From the IMG/VR virus record IMGVR_UViG_3300032083_001462, positions 1-31,636 of that record: DNA of 31,636 bases. One strand, written 5' to 3'. How positions within the stretch are numbered: position 1 is the first letter of the stretch; each line of letters opens with the position of its first letter. The notes beneath the pieces are model-generated. The model saw nothing but the letters and a program-made list of their open reading frames with translations. It was not told where the DNA came from and searched no databases. This document shows positions 31,385-31,636 of this stretch, in pieces. Origin of the DNA: a virus. Made by a program: the position numbers and the translations under genes.

Positions 31385-31636
31385 TCGCCCCCGCCGACCT
31401 TCGCGCGCTGGGCTACACGCTGTGTGGCTGCGGCTCGACTGGAAAGCGCACCTCGCGCCCGTGGATCTGCGGGCCGGGGTGCGTGCCGAATGCGGGGAGG
31501 GGTGGTGCGACTCAGGCGCAGCAGAGCGCAAGCCGCAAGACGGGGCTACGTCGTGGGGGCGAGCCGTTCGACTCGGCGGCCCCGGCGGTGTCTGCCGTTG
31601 CCCACCCCTCCCCCTCTACCGACAAGTACCGCATCC
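31381..31636 (+). CDS. Partial Cys-containing protein running off the right edge
   Basis: The GTG at 31381 lies in the same GTGA junction as its neighbours, and the frame remains open to the end of the window (85 codons seen). The visible part has a Cys-rich start (LCGCGSTGKR, WICGPGCVPN) that could bind zinc, then a Ser/Ala/Gln-rich stretch. The rest is missing, so no function can be assigned. Confidence 0.5.
   Translation, partial: MIAPADLRALGYTLCGCGSTGKRTSRPWICGPGCVPNAGRGGATQAQQSASRKTGLRRGGEPFDSAAPAVSAVAHPSPSTDKYRI

Overview
The window is a contiguous piece of a high-GC tailed double-stranded DNA phage or prophage (Caudoviricetes). Support for this comes from both terminase subunits, a portal, a MuF-type head protein, a protease/scaffold protein, a gpT-like major capsid protein, a gpG-like virion morphogenesis protein, a RecE-like exonuclease and a Bet/RecT-like annealing protein, together with very tight gene packing. 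No integrase, transposase, lysis gene, tRNA, rRNA or CRISPR array was seen, so lifestyle and host cannot be fixed. The base composition only suggests a high-GC bacterial host.

Layout: two divergent transcription units meet in a 218-bp intergenic region (26881-27098) that carries two exact copies of a 17-bp repeat. Leftward from there run an excisionase-like HTH protein, a 62-aa protein, a ParB-like DGQHR protein, a Cys-rich mini-protein, an SF2 helicase and a DnaB-N/RepA-like helicase. Next comes a 467-bp non-coding region with ten copies of a GGGAACTGGT-type motif in both orientations plus a locally AT-rich stretch. After it come the small and large terminase genes, a 126-bp spacer with two strong inverted repeats, and the morphogenesis operon: portal, an inserted pair of enzyme-like genes (DUF115-like and methyltransferase), two small proteins, MuF, a small Cro/XRE-like HTH protein, a small protein, a glycine-rich protein, protease/scaffold, a decoration-like protein, major capsid, connector and tail proteins. 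It ends in a large tail-tip/fibre-like gene that runs off the left edge and is open over all 749 codons present.

Rightward from the intergenic region runs an early-type operon of small proteins (a membrane-anchored protein, a zinc-ribbon protein, a pentapeptide-repeat protein), then RecE-like exonuclease and Bet/RecT, then small membrane, zinc-finger and basic proteins, ending in a Cys-containing ORF cut by the right edge.

The head module is Mu-like (portal resembling DUF935, MuF, gpI-like protease with an apparent internal scaffold start, gpT-like capsid). Replication and recombination genes are not Mu-like. Almost every gene pair overlaps by 4 bp as ATGA, GTGA or once TTGA, so translational coupling is probably the rule. 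Function calls rest on reading motifs by eye; no database search was run.
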